A DNA stretch of 64,000 nucleotides from positions 1-64,000 of the forward strand of contig NZ_JHXF01000009.1 of NCBI RefSeq assembly GCF_000621845.1. Direction: 5' to 3'. The DNA comes from Ruminococcus flavefaciens MA2007. GTDB lineage: Bacteria > Bacillota > Clostridia > Oscillospirales > Ruminococcaceae. The notes beneath the pieces are model-generated. The model did no database searches. It saw only the letters and a program-made list of their open reading frames with translations, and was not told the origin of the DNA. A program made the position numbers and the translations under genes. Positions 24,417 to 32,526 of the stretch are shown in pieces (the stretch's first letter is position 1; each line of letters begins with the position of its first letter).

Positions 24417-24890
24417 TTATTTTACTGCGGTAAATGCTGCAACACCGCAAAGTGTAGCAACAGTTATGATGGCTGCTGCGAGAACAACACCGCAGGCAAC
24501 TGCGACAATGCTCTTCTTGAAGTCAATTTCAAGGAAGCTTGCTGCAAGAGTGCCTGTCCATGCGCCAGTACCGGGGAGCGGAATGCCAACAAAGAGGAGA
24601 AGTGCCCAGAACATACCCTTTCCTGCCTTTTCTTTGAGCTTTTCGCCGCCGCTGTGTCCCTTTTTAAGGCACCATGTAAAGAACTTGCCGATAACGGGCT
24701 TGTCAGCGCCCCATTCAAGGACCTTTCTTGCAAAAAGGTAAATAAACGGTACAGGTATCATATTGCCTATCATACAGATAATAACAGCGTGATACCATTT
24801 TACTCCCATGCTCACGCCGAATGGGATACCGCCTCTGAGTTCTACGATAGGGATCATTGAAATAAGAAATGTCAAAAGATATTTTAACAT
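24417..24890 (-). CDS. Small multidrug-export-type membrane protein (COG2426-like)
   Basis: 157 aa with about four membrane segments. The N-terminus (LLTFLISMIPIVELRGGIPFG) and the segment ALLLFVGIPLPGTGAWTGTLAA are typical of the small multidrug export protein family (PF06695-like). Transport function in this family is poorly established. It is a single gene with its own terminator. Confidence 0.8.
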   Translation of the reverse strand: MLKYLLTFLISMIPIVELRGGIPFGVSMGVKWYHAVIICMIGNMIPVPFIYLFARKVLEWGADKPVIGKFFTWCLKKGHSGGEKLKEKAGKGMFWALLLFVGIPLPGTGAWTGTLAASFLEIDFKKSIVAVACGVVLAAAIITVATLCGVAAFTAVK

Positions 24891-24990
24891 AATATAACTC
24901 GCTTTCTTAAAAATTCACAAGTCTTATTATCGCATATTTTTTGTCTGTAGTCAAGCTTTTTCGGGATTTTTTTATTTTTTCTGCGGACAG

Positions 24991-25019
24991 TTGACGAAAT
25001 CACGGCTATAGTATATAAT
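24991..25019 (+). promoter_or_regulatory. Promoter of the first PBP gene
   Basis: TTGACG (24991-24996), a 17-bp spacer and TATAAT (25014-25019), 41 bp before the ATG. The second PBP gene has the same TTGACG-N17-TATAAT arrangement. Confidence 0.8.
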
Positions 25020-25060
25020 ATTATTGTTTGAAAATTTATGATAACAAAGGAAAGTTTATT

Positions 25061-26515
25061 ATGAAAATAAGAAAAATAACGGCTCTTGCCGCTTCACTTA
25101 CAATGCTTGCAGGCTTTTCTTCCTGCTCTTCAAAATCAGTGGGAAAGATAGAGGGCGCAGACGGTCCTGCCGAGAAAACAACGGCTGCCGAGGTGACTAC
25201 AGCTCCCGTGACAACAACTACAGGCAAAGCTGAAACAACTACAGTACCGCAGTCAGCAGGTGCAAAGGGAAATATCTACGACGCAAAGGGACATCTTCTC
25301 GTTTCAACTTCCGAGGACGGCAAGCGCAGAGTATTTGCCGACGAGTATGCGGTATCCTTTGCCAATATCCTCACCACCATGTCCGAGGGCTACGATACAG
25401 CCTTTGAGGATATACTTACAAAGACTTCCCCGAGCGGAAGTCCGCAGGCAATAAAGCTGACGCTGGACGGCGACGTGCAGAACCAGATATACAGCTACAT
25501 GGAGAGCAATAACATCGTGGGCGCGGTTGTAGTTCTCCGCACAGACGGCTCTATCATGGCGCAGGTAAGCTATCCCTCATACGATCCTAATGCAGTTGCC
25601 GACCAGAAATACGACGAGGACCTTGCATGGGGCGACGTGGGAAACAAGGCTTTCAGCAACTATGAGCCCGGCTCATGCTTCAAGATAATGTCCGAGGTCA
25701 TCTCAGACAAGCACGGCGTTTATTCCCTTCATGACGACGGAACATGGGATTTCGGCAACGACCACCCCATTGTAAACTGGGATCACGAGACCAACAAGGC
25801 AAGCTACCCTATGGAGCGCTCACTCAGCTCCGCATTTATAAACTCCAGCAATATCTTCTTTGCAAAGGCTTTCGATAATATCGGCGAGGACGCTGTTCTC
25901 AGCGATTTAAAGACCATTTTTCACTTCGGAGCTGATGATTCCGACGATATCAAGTGCGATTTCGGAGTTTTGAGCAATAATATCGAAATTGAGGACGTTG
26001 ACGATCTCCGCAGAAGCGCGTTCGGTCAGTCAAAAGTCCTGACCTGTCCCATATTCCTCACCGCTCTGGGCAGAGAGGCTGTATTCGGCGATATGGTAAC
26101 TCCGTTCGTGCTGAAGGACATCGTTGACAGCAGCGATCCCAATACAAAGATAGGGGACGGCTCAAAGGCTTACGACGTTATAGCTTCAATTCCGCCCGAG
26201 TGCCGCGATAATCTGCTTAACGGCATGAGAGGAGTAGGTTCTGATATCGGCGTTTACGTGGCAGGAAACTACAGCTTCTATGCTAAAACAGGAACAGCCG
26301 AGGGCTGGCGCGGCGATTATCTCTACATAACAGGCTGCGCTAAGAACAACAGCGACAACGGCTCACAGACTTATGAAAACTATGATAACTACGGTGAAAC
26401 AGGCTCTTATGTAGTTGTTATGGAGATACAGAACCCCGCAGACCACGGTTTTGAGTTTGCATCACAGTCCGCAGGACTCTATAACGGTATCATGAATATC
26501 GTTGCAGGTAAATAA
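25061..26515 (+). CDS. Lipoprotein penicillin-binding protein, class B transpeptidase (copy 1)
   Basis: 484 aa from ATG 25061, behind AAAGGAAAG. Lipoprotein signal with lipobox GFSSC (Cys ~23), then a Thr-rich linker. GNIYDAKGHLLVS matches the N-terminal box of class B PBPs. The transpeptidase domain has all three motifs: SCFK (SxxK) in EPGSCFKIMSE, SSN (SxN) in INSSNIFFAKAF and KTG in YAKTGTAEG. The enzyme should crosslink peptidoglycan or bind beta-lactams at the outer membrane face. It is shorter than FtsI or MrdA, and most of the pedestal domain is missing. It is a tandem paralog of the next gene. Confidence 0.86.
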   Translation: MKIRKITALAASLTMLAGFSSCSSKSVGKIEGADGPAEKTTAAEVTTAPVTTTTGKAETTTVPQSAGAKGNIYDAKGHLLVSTSEDGKRRVFADEYAVSFANILTTMSEGYDTAFEDILTKTSPSGSPQAIKLTLDGDVQNQIYSYMESNNIVGAVVVLRTDGSIMAQVSYPSYDPNAVADQKYDEDLAWGDVGNKAFSNYEPGSCFKIMSEVISDKHGVYSLHDDGTWDFGNDHPIVNWDHETNKASYPMERSLSSAFINSSNIFFAKAFDNIGEDAVLSDLKTIFHFGADDSDDIKCDFGVLSNNIEIEDVDDLRRSAFGQSKVLTCPIFLTALGREAVFGDMVTPFVLKDIVDSSDPNTKIGDGSKAYDVIASIPPECRDNLLNGMRGVGSDIGVYVAGNYSFYAKTGTAEGWRGDYLYITGCAKNNSDNGSQTYENYDNYGETGSYVVVMEIQNPADHGFEFASQSAGLYNGIMNIVAGK

Positions 26516-26522
26516 ATGTCGA

Positions 26523-26556
26523 AAAATCCCTTTTGCAGCCGCGAAAGGGATTTTTT
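26523..26556 (+). terminator. Terminator of the first PBP gene
   Basis: AAATCCCTTT and AAAGGGATTT form a stem followed by T-run, 7 bp past the stop codon. Confidence 0.85.
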
Positions 26557-26587
26557 ATCATTATTTTTTAATATTTTTTAAAACGTA

Positions 26588-26616
26588 TTGACGAATTAAG
26601 GAAATAAATGTATAAT
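26588..26616 (+). promoter_or_regulatory. Promoter of the second PBP gene
   Basis: TTGACG (26588-26593), a 17-bp spacer and TATAAT (26611-26616). Confidence 0.8.
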
Positions 26617-26685
26617 AATAGTAGACTTTCCGCGCTGCGGTCTGCGGCGCTAAGCACACATATCAATTTAGGACGGTAATCAGTA

Positions 26686-28155
26686 ATGATAATCAGGGGA
26701 AAAAGACTTATGCCGCTGTTAATAGCAGCAGCAGCAGCGGCGCTGTCGTTTCCGTCCTGTTCAGCAGAGGTAGGACAGTTTGAAGTCCACAATGATAAAA
26801 GCTCCCGCTCGGCAAGGCAAGAAACTACAGAAGAGACAGCTGCTCCCGAAATCACTGTAACTACTACAACTGAATTCGTATATAGGGGGAACATATACGA
26901 TACCAATCACAGGCTTCTGACCTATGGCACATATGCCTATGAAAACGAGGATCAGCGCTATTACGGCGAGGACTGCGGTTATTCATTCGGTAATATAATC
27001 AGTGTGGCTTCGTCAGGTCTTGACGAGGCACTTAAAGACCTGCTCTGCACCAAGAATCCAACCCCTGTTAATGAGAGCAATAATGTTGGCGAGTCGGTAA
27101 GACTTACCATTGACGCAGATAAGCAGAACGAATTATGTACATATATGGCTAATATGGGTATGGCAGGCTCCATAGTCGTGCTGAGAACGGACGGCTCCAT
27201 AATGGCGGAGGCTTCTTACCCTAACTACGATCCCGAGCTGTTCTACTCCGATACGGAGTACAGCAGCAATCTCTACAGCGGCACATTGCAGAACAAGGCG
27301 TTCCAGAACGCTTCACCGGGTTCGTGCTTCAAGATAATGTCCGAGGTCATTGCCGACAAGAACGGCATACACACCGTCTATGACGACGGCGAGTGGTTCG
27401 ACAGCGGCGCTACTATCGTGAACTGGGATCACGATTCGGGTATGTATCCTATCCCCGAAAGAACTCTCAGCTCTGCGTTTGTGGGTTCCAGCAATATCTT
27501 CTTCGCAAAGGTTTTCGACCAGCTTGGCTCGGAAAAAGTCCTTGAAGAGCTTGGCAGCATTTTCCACTTCTGCGATCCCATAGACTGCGATTTCGGAACA
27601 ATCCAGAACAATATCGAGATATACTGCCTTGACGACCTGCGCAGGAGCGCATTCGGTCAGTCCTATGTAAAGACCTGCCCGATATATCTTGCGGCTCTTG
27701 GCAGAGAGGCTGTTTTCGGCGATATGGTAAAGCCCTTTGTGGTACAGCAGATAGTTGATACCACCGATCCCAACAAGGAGTGCGCAAAGGGAAGCGCTCC
27801 CTATGAAGTTATTGCAAGCATACCAAAGGAGTACCGACAGAATCTTCTTGATGGCATGAGGGGCGTTGCAAACAATATAGGCGTTTACGTTCCCGAAAAC
27901 TATGAATTCTTCGCCAAAACAGGAACTGCGGAGACAGGAGCAGGGGACTTCCTGTATATCACAGGCTGTCTCAGGAACGTTGCCGACAAGTCGGCTGAAA
28001 AGCCTGTTTACAGTGATTACAGCAATTACGCTCAGGACGGCTCATACATAATCGTTATGCAGCTTCAGAATCCTGCGGATTTCGGCTTTAATTTCGCCAG
28101 TGAGACAGGTTTCCTTTATCAGGGCATTGTTAATATCGTGCTTTCGGAATATTGA
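26686..28155 (+). CDS. Lipoprotein penicillin-binding protein, class B transpeptidase (copy 2)
   Basis: 489 aa. Lipoprotein signal with lipobox FPSC (Cys ~25). The architecture matches the upstream paralog: GNIYDTNHRLL box, SCFK in SPGSCFKIMSE, SSN in VGSSNIFFAKVF and KTG in FAKTGTAETG, with the intact RRSAFGQS segment in both. The two differ mainly in the linker and in the box 1 region. Separate promoters and terminators suggest independent control. Roles in wall synthesis or beta-lactam tolerance are possible; neither is shown by sequence. Confidence 0.85.
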   Translation: MIIRGKRLMPLLIAAAAAALSFPSCSAEVGQFEVHNDKSSRSARQETTEETAAPEITVTTTTEFVYRGNIYDTNHRLLTYGTYAYENEDQRYYGEDCGYSFGNIISVASSGLDEALKDLLCTKNPTPVNESNNVGESVRLTIDADKQNELCTYMANMGMAGSIVVLRTDGSIMAEASYPNYDPELFYSDTEYSSNLYSGTLQNKAFQNASPGSCFKIMSEVIADKNGIHTVYDDGEWFDSGATIVNWDHDSGMYPIPERTLSSAFVGSSNIFFAKVFDQLGSEKVLEELGSIFHFCDPIDCDFGTIQNNIEIYCLDDLRRSAFGQSYVKTCPIYLAALGREAVFGDMVKPFVVQQIVDTTDPNKECAKGSAPYEVIASIPKEYRQNLLDGMRGVANNIGVYVPENYEFFAKTGTAETGAGDFLYITGCLRNVADKSAEKPVYSDYSNYAQDGSYIIVMQLQNPADFGFNFASETGFLYQGIVNIVLSEY

Positions 28156-28168
28156 TAATACAAAAGTT

Positions 28169-28200
28169 AAAGCCATAGTACATGATGTGCTATGGCTTTC
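28169..28200 (+). terminator. Terminator of the second PBP gene
   Basis: AAAGCCATAG and CTATGGCTTT form a perfect stem just after the gene, followed by a pyrimidine-rich stretch. Confidence 0.75.
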
Positions 28201-28221
28201 TTGGTATAACAGGAGTTTTTT

Positions 28222-30219
28222 ATGGACATTTTTAAGAAAAGAACTGTGATAATAACGGCTGCCGCTTTATGCTCATTCGGTATCCATATGTATGCATATG
28301 CGGCTGATGAGCCATACTACACTGTTAAAGCTCCGCAGAGTGAGGAGAACGGAGTCCTGACTCTTGAAGACGGACAGAAATGGTACAAAGTCAACGGCTT
28401 TGAGGATGAAAACGACTACATCATCTGCGTAAAGGGCAGCGACGGCGAACAGAAGATATTCACTGCCAAGGACAGCCGCAGCAGCGAGTATATCTGGCAT
28501 TATTTCAGAAGAACTATCGTCACCAGCGTTGCTCCGAAGTATACCACGCTGTCGTCAAGTTCATTCCGCCTTACATACCATGAGGGGCAGCTTTATACCT
28601 CCGCAGACTGGTGGACTGAAGGCGACAATGTGTGGGATTACAGCGGCGGTACTCTGAACTTCAGCGAAAACGGCAGTATCCATTATCTGAAATACACCGA
28701 GGACAGCAATGAGCCTTTTTCCTGCACTGATAATGCGGCAGAGGCGGCTCAGGTCTGTATTTACGCAAAGGGCGGGCAGCTTAGCCGCTGTATAGGGAAA
28801 CAGCCTGCCGCGGAGAGCTACGTCATAGAGGGCAGCGGCTATGCCGCACCGAAATTCTCGGTGGAGCTGTCTGATAAAAACATCATCACGGACAGCGTGA
28901 AATGGTTCGTGGACGGCGAAGAGCAGGACTGCGCAAAGCTTACATTCACGGCAGATTCTCTGACGGGCAAGCCTGTGGGAGTTCATCGCGTGGGCTGTCT
29001 TATCGAGGGACACGATGCCGACGGCGTTCACTACAGGGAGCGCTCTGCGGACGCGGCTTTTGTCATTGCAAAGGGAGTTCTGCCAGATTCATTCATGTCG
29101 TTCTCGGATATCCATGAGCAGTATGAGTTCATAGACCGCGCCGTTGAGAAGATAATGGAGAGCACAGGCGGCTATATCCCGTCACTGGTGGTCTGCACAG
29201 GCGACCTTGTAAACGGTCCTACAGCGGACAAGGACAGAATGCTGAACAGGTATTACCCTCAGATAGTGTCCCATTTAGGCGGCCTTGACACGGTGTTCGT
29301 CTCGGGAAATCATGACTCGGGAGAGGCGGCTTCTGTAATGTCACTCAGGGCAGGTCTTGGAGCTGATAAGGATAACGGCTTCGGCGGCGGACAGGTTTTC
29401 CGCGGTATGTCCGAGGCTGCGAAAGCAAAGGGCAGAAACAGTAAATATGCCAAGGGCATCACGGTATACGGACTGAACTTCGAGAATGCTCTTTACAAAA
29501 ATGGCAATGAATTTACTTATTCTTACGACAGAACGCTGAAAGACCTTGACGGCTTCCTGAAAAAGACAGCCGAAAGCTACAACGGCGAGCTTGTGGTGAT
29601 ATCGGCACATTCGGGACTTCATGTTCTGGGACTTCAGCCTGAATCAGTCAATGCAAACGGCTGGTCTGTCGGCAAATGGATAGGTGAGAATCAGTACAAT
29701 GTCGACTATTCCTACGAGCTGGCGAAGCTTATCAACAGCTATGCCGAAAAGTACGATATGGATATAATGTACCTGTTCGGTCACGACCACTCACGTGGAG
29801 AGACAGAGTTCATACTCAGTGACGGCGATACTCTCATAAGCACCGAAAAATACGCCGATTCAAGCTATAATTCGCAGAAACTCAGCTTCACTTACGGCAA
29901 TTCGGGATTTCTGTCAACGACAATAGGCAGTGCAAATGCACGTTTCAGTTTGATTTACCGTGACGGAGACCATTATTCCTACAATATCATGAACCTTGAC
30001 GGCGAGACCGTCCGTCACAGGGATATCAAGGCAAAAAGTGAATTCATCGAGCCTGCTGTGACAACAACAGCGGCAAGCGTTACCACAGCACTGTCAGCTG
30101 CAAAGGCAAAGAACTCCGCAGACAGTCCGAAAACAGGGGACAGGTCGGGAGCTGTGTTTGCGGCTGTGCCCATAGCTGTATTTGCCTTTCTTATGAGCAG
30201 AAAGAGAAAAAATAAGTGA
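28222..30219 (+). CDS. Surface-anchored metallophosphoesterase
   Basis: 665 aa. Signal peptide at residues ~1-28. An N-terminal beta-rich region (~30-270) of unknown fold precedes a calcineurin-like phosphoesterase domain with the family metal ligands in order: FSDIHEQYEF, CTGDLVNG, VSGNHDSGE, ISAHSGLH and FGHDHSRGE. The C-terminus has SPKTGD, a hydrophobic helix and RKRKNK, a sortase signal variant with Ser in place of Leu. The substrate is unknown; secreted members act on nucleotides, phospholipids or phosphodiesters. The RBS (AACAGGAG) fits the ATG. Confidence 0.82.
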   Translation: MDIFKKRTVIITAAALCSFGIHMYAYAADEPYYTVKAPQSEENGVLTLEDGQKWYKVNGFEDENDYIICVKGSDGEQKIFTAKDSRSSEYIWHYFRRTIVTSVAPKYTTLSSSSFRLTYHEGQLYTSADWWTEGDNVWDYSGGTLNFSENGSIHYLKYTEDSNEPFSCTDNAAEAAQVCIYAKGGQLSRCIGKQPAAESYVIEGSGYAAPKFSVELSDKNIITDSVKWFVDGEEQDCAKLTFTADSLTGKPVGVHRVGCLIEGHDADGVHYRERSADAAFVIAKGVLPDSFMSFSDIHEQYEFIDRAVEKIMESTGGYIPSLVVCTGDLVNGPTADKDRMLNRYYPQIVSHLGGLDTVFVSGNHDSGEAASVMSLRAGLGADKDNGFGGGQVFRGMSEAAKAKGRNSKYAKGITVYGLNFENALYKNGNEFTYSYDRTLKDLDGFLKKTAESYNGELVVISAHSGLHVLGLQPESVNANGWSVGKWIGENQYNVDYSYELAKLINSYAEKYDMDIMYLFGHDHSRGETEFILSDGDTLISTEKYADSSYNSQKLSFTYGNSGFLSTTIGSANARFSLIYRDGDHYSYNIMNLDGETVRHRDIKAKSEFIEPAVTTTAASVTTALSAAKAKNSADSPKTGDRSGAVFAAVPIAVFAFLMSRKRKNK

Positions 30220-30223
30220 TATG

Positions 30224-30265
30224 AGTCCGGATACGTAACTTGTTTGCGTGTCCGGACTTTTCTTT
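30224..30265 (+). terminator. Terminator of the metallophosphoesterase gene
   Basis: AGTCCGGATACG pairs with CGTGTCCGGACT (imperfect) and is followed by TTTTCTTTTG. Confidence 0.75.
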
Positions 30266-30288
30266 TGTAACCCCGTCGGTTCCTTTTT

Positions 30289-30296
30289 CATAGTAT
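30289..30296 (+). promoter_or_regulatory. Possible mother-cell (SigE/SigK-like) -10 box of cotJ
   Basis: CATAGTAT resembles the CATA-type -10 of SigE/SigK promoters and lies 57 bp before cotJA. No clear -35 was found. cotJ operons are known to be SigE-dependent in Bacillus; the assignment here is tentative. Confidence 0.35.
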
Positions 30297-30352
30297 GTAA
30301 TGTGCGGAGGACATCTGCACTTGTTCTCCGCGCAGGAAAGGAGGACATATCA

Positions 30353-30616
30353 ATGAAATTGGATCTTTTTGACGATATGGACGGCTTGATTCTCCATGAG
30401 CGTGAAAATTCCCTCGGCGCTATGGAAATGAAGGTCAACATTACCAATAAAGGGCAGGATAACGTATCCCGTTTCCCTGCAAGCACTCCTCTTGCAATGG
30501 CTTACGTGCCGTATCAGCAGTGGGGAGAGACCTACGGCGACGATGAAGCGCTCAGCAGAGGAACGCTTTTCCCCGAGCTTGACTTACCCTTTTCGGGAGG
30601 AGGCGACAGCAGATGA
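30353..30616 (+). CDS. cotJA: Spore coat associated protein CotJA
   Basis: 87 aa from ATG 30353, behind AGGAAAGGAGG; upstream in-frame sequence belongs to the intergenic region. The C-terminal half carries the CotJA hallmark AYVPYQQWGETYGDDEAL followed by GTLFPELDLPF. CotJA is an inner spore-coat component made in the mother cell and interacts with CotJC. It is the first gene of the cotJABC operon; its stop overlaps the cotJB start (ATGA). Confidence 0.9.
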   Translation: MKLDLFDDMDGLILHERENSLGAMEMKVNITNKGQDNVSRFPASTPLAMAYVPYQQWGETYGDDEALSRGTLFPELDLPFSGGGDSR

Positions 30617-30861
30617 ATGAACAGAAAATGCTTCTCGGCAAGATAAAAAAATACGATTTTACTCTCAAGGAGCTGAATCTCTATCTTGATACTCACCCGA
30701 ACTGCCGCCGCGGTCTGGCTATGTTCCAGAAGTACAGGAAACTCCGTGAGAATGCCGTTGACGAGTATACACGGAAATTCGGACCGCTGACACCCGAGCA
30801 GGTCATCAGCAGCGAGCGCTGGATATGGACAGACGATCCGTGGCCGTGGGAAAGGAGATAA
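30613..30861 (+). CDS. cotJB: Spore coat protein CotJB
   Basis: 82 aa. Typical CotJB sequence: a helical start (LLGKIKKYDFTLKELNLYLD), the THPNCRRGLAMFQKYRKLR segment and the Trp-rich end WIWTDDPWPWE. It is the second gene of the spore-coat operon, coupled to cotJA and followed 3 bp later by the first codons of cotJC. Confidence 0.92.
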   Translation: MNEQKMLLGKIKKYDFTLKELNLYLDTHPNCRRGLAMFQKYRKLRENAVDEYTRKFGPLTPEQVISSERWIWTDDPWPWERR

Positions 30862-30864
30862 TTT

Positions 30865-30886
30865 ATGTGGCAGTATGAGAAAAAAT
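30865..30886 (+). CDS. cotJC: cotJC 5' segment (gene interrupted at codon 8)
   Basis: The ATG at 30865, behind AAAGGAG, encodes Met-Trp-Gln-Tyr-Glu-Lys-Lys, the normal beginning of CotJC. From codon 8 the reading enters the inserted element and loses similarity (it continues to a stop at 31053). The rest of the gene starts at 38199. Joining the two at the shared AAAT gives MWQYEKK-LQYPVKIKTPN, an uninterrupted 203-residue CotJC. Confidence 0.9.
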
Positions 30887-30909
30887 CATCGTATCCATGT
30901 TGTACATAT
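30883..30909 (+). other. Left attachment site (attL)
   Basis: Core AAAT at 30883-30886, then 12 bases, then the arm GTTGTACATAT at 30899-30909, the exact reverse complement of the right inner arm at 38174-38184. Confidence 0.85.
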
Positions 30910-31079
30910 GCTGTGAGATCATGCTCTTTTTATAATGCTTTTAGCCACTTGCACAAAATGTTATATTTATGGCATTGTAAGTTATTTGCAAGCTTGTCAA
31001 TTTTTACAGTTTTGAATGTACGTGCTTATACAATGTGCCAAAGTTTTGACTAAAATAAACAAAAAAGCCAGATAATCTA

Positions 31080-31108
31080 TTGACACGAGCAGTAAACCTG
31101 TGTAAAAT
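31080..31108 (+). promoter_or_regulatory. Promoter of the sugar transporter operon
   Basis: TTGACA (31080-31085), a 17-bp spacer and TAAAAT (31103-31108). A palindrome TGTTATAACA at 31124-31133, between the promoter and the RBS, could be an operator for a LacI- or ROK-type regulator, which is not encoded nearby. Confidence 0.75.
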
Positions 31109-31190
31109 GTTTACATAAGCATTTGTTATAACATAATGTAAGGCAACAATTTTTTCACAAATTAAATTTAACATAAGGAGGATTATTATC

Positions 31191-32414
31191 ATGAAAAAGT
31201 TTCTTGCAGTACTCTCTACACTGGTGATGGTAGGCACACTCGCTTCATGCGGCGGAACATCTTCTTCCGACAACGGCGCCGGTGCAAACACAAACTCAAA
31301 CACTGAATCCAAAACAGACGCTAAACCTGCCGATGATTCATCTTCAAAGACAGACGATTCTTCAAGCAGCAGCGGCGGAAAGACTGTTGGTATCGCTATG
31401 CCTACAAAGTCTCTCGAGCGCTGGAACCGTGACGGTGAATACCTCAAGGCACAGTTCGAGGAGGCAGGCTACAAGGTTGAGCTGAAGTATTCAGACAACG
31501 ATACAAACCAGCAGAACAATGATATCCAGGGCATGATCGCCGATAAGGTAGACCTTCTCCTTATCGCTGCTATCGACGGCAACACCCTCTCACAGACTCT
31601 TGCCGATGCTAAGGATGCAGGTATCTCTGTAATTGCTTACGACCGTCTTATCATGAATACAGACGCAGTTTCATACTACGTTTCATTCGATAACTACACA
31701 GTTGGTAAGCTTCAGGGCGAATACGTTATCGACGCTCTTGACCTCAAGAACAGCGACGGTCCTTTCAATATCGAATTTACCGCAGGCGATCCTGCTGATA
31801 ATAACGCAGGCTACTTCTTCAACGGCGCTTACGACGCTCTCAAGGATTATATCGATGCAGGCAAGCTCAAGATCCCGTCGGGCAAGACTAAGTTCGAGCA
31901 GGTTGCTACAGACAGCTGGTCAACAGACAAGGCTCTTGAGAATATGCAGAACACTCTTGCTTCTTACTACACAAGCACACAGCTCGACGTTGCACTCTGC
32001 TCCAACGACTCAACAGCTCTTGGTGTAGCTCAGGCTATCTCTTCCGACTACAGCGGTAAGAATACTCCTATCGTAACAGGTCAGGACGGCGATATCGCTA
32101 ACCTCAAGAACATCGTTGACGGCAAGCAGTCAATGACAGTTTACAAGAACGTAAATGACGAGGCAGCTGCAACTCTCGAAGTTTCCAAGGCTATCCTTTC
32201 AGGTCAGACTCCTGACGCAAGTCTTGTAAGCTCACTTTCTGCTGAGGCTACATACGATACAGAGTCATACGACAACGGTGTAAAGGTAGTTCCTTCATAC
32301 CTCCTCGTTCCTTATGTTATCACAAAGGATAAGCTCGATGTTCTCGTAGATACAGGTCTCTATAAGTGGGACAGCGACAATAAGTATCTTGAGTCAACAG
32401 CTAAGACCACTTGA
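31191..32414 (+). CDS. chvE: Multiple-monosaccharide ABC transporter substrate-binding protein (ChvE-like)
   Basis: 407 aa lipoprotein with lipobox LASC (Cys ~20) and a ~40-residue Ser/Asp/Thr-rich spacer. The periplasmic-binding fold starts at VGIAMPTKSLERWNRDG, with IAAIDGNTLSQTL, VIAYDRLI and GQDGD motifs typical of the ChvE/XylF group that binds xylose, arabinose, galactose or glucose. RBS AAGGAGG. It is the first gene of the transporter operon inside the cotJC element. A terminator after it should keep its expression above that of the membrane parts. Confidence 0.88.
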   Translation: MKKFLAVLSTLVMVGTLASCGGTSSSDNGAGANTNSNTESKTDAKPADDSSSKTDDSSSSSGGKTVGIAMPTKSLERWNRDGEYLKAQFEEAGYKVELKYSDNDTNQQNNDIQGMIADKVDLLLIAAIDGNTLSQTLADAKDAGISVIAYDRLIMNTDAVSYYVSFDNYTVGKLQGEYVIDALDLKNSDGPFNIEFTAGDPADNNAGYFFNGAYDALKDYIDAGKLKIPSGKTKFEQVATDSWSTDKALENMQNTLASYYTSTQLDVALCSNDSTALGVAQAISSDYSGKNTPIVTGQDGDIANLKNIVDGKQSMTVYKNVNDEAAATLEVSKAILSGQTPDASLVSSLSAEATYDTESYDNGVKVVPSYLLVPYVITKDKLDVLVDTGLYKWDSDNKYLESTAKTT

Positions 32415-32442
32415 TGACGAATAATACTGCTATATTGTCTGT

Positions 32443-32472
32443 AAAAGGGCGGGCTCTGCCCGCCCTTTTCTG
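32443..32472 (+). terminator. Intercistronic terminator/attenuator between chvE and gguA
   Basis: AAAAGGGCGGG and CCCGCCCTTTT form a very stable stem with a T-run. Its position between the binding-protein gene and the ATPase gene fits differential expression within one operon. Confidence 0.8.
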
Positions 32473-32526
32473 AATATTCAGGCATATTCGGAACAGCATG
32501 ACAGACAGGATAAAGGAGGGATATAC

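Noticed and set aside
30865..31053. A 62-residue open frame starting MWQYEKK
   Set aside because: Only the first seven codons belong to CotJC; the rest is element sequence in a chance open frame.
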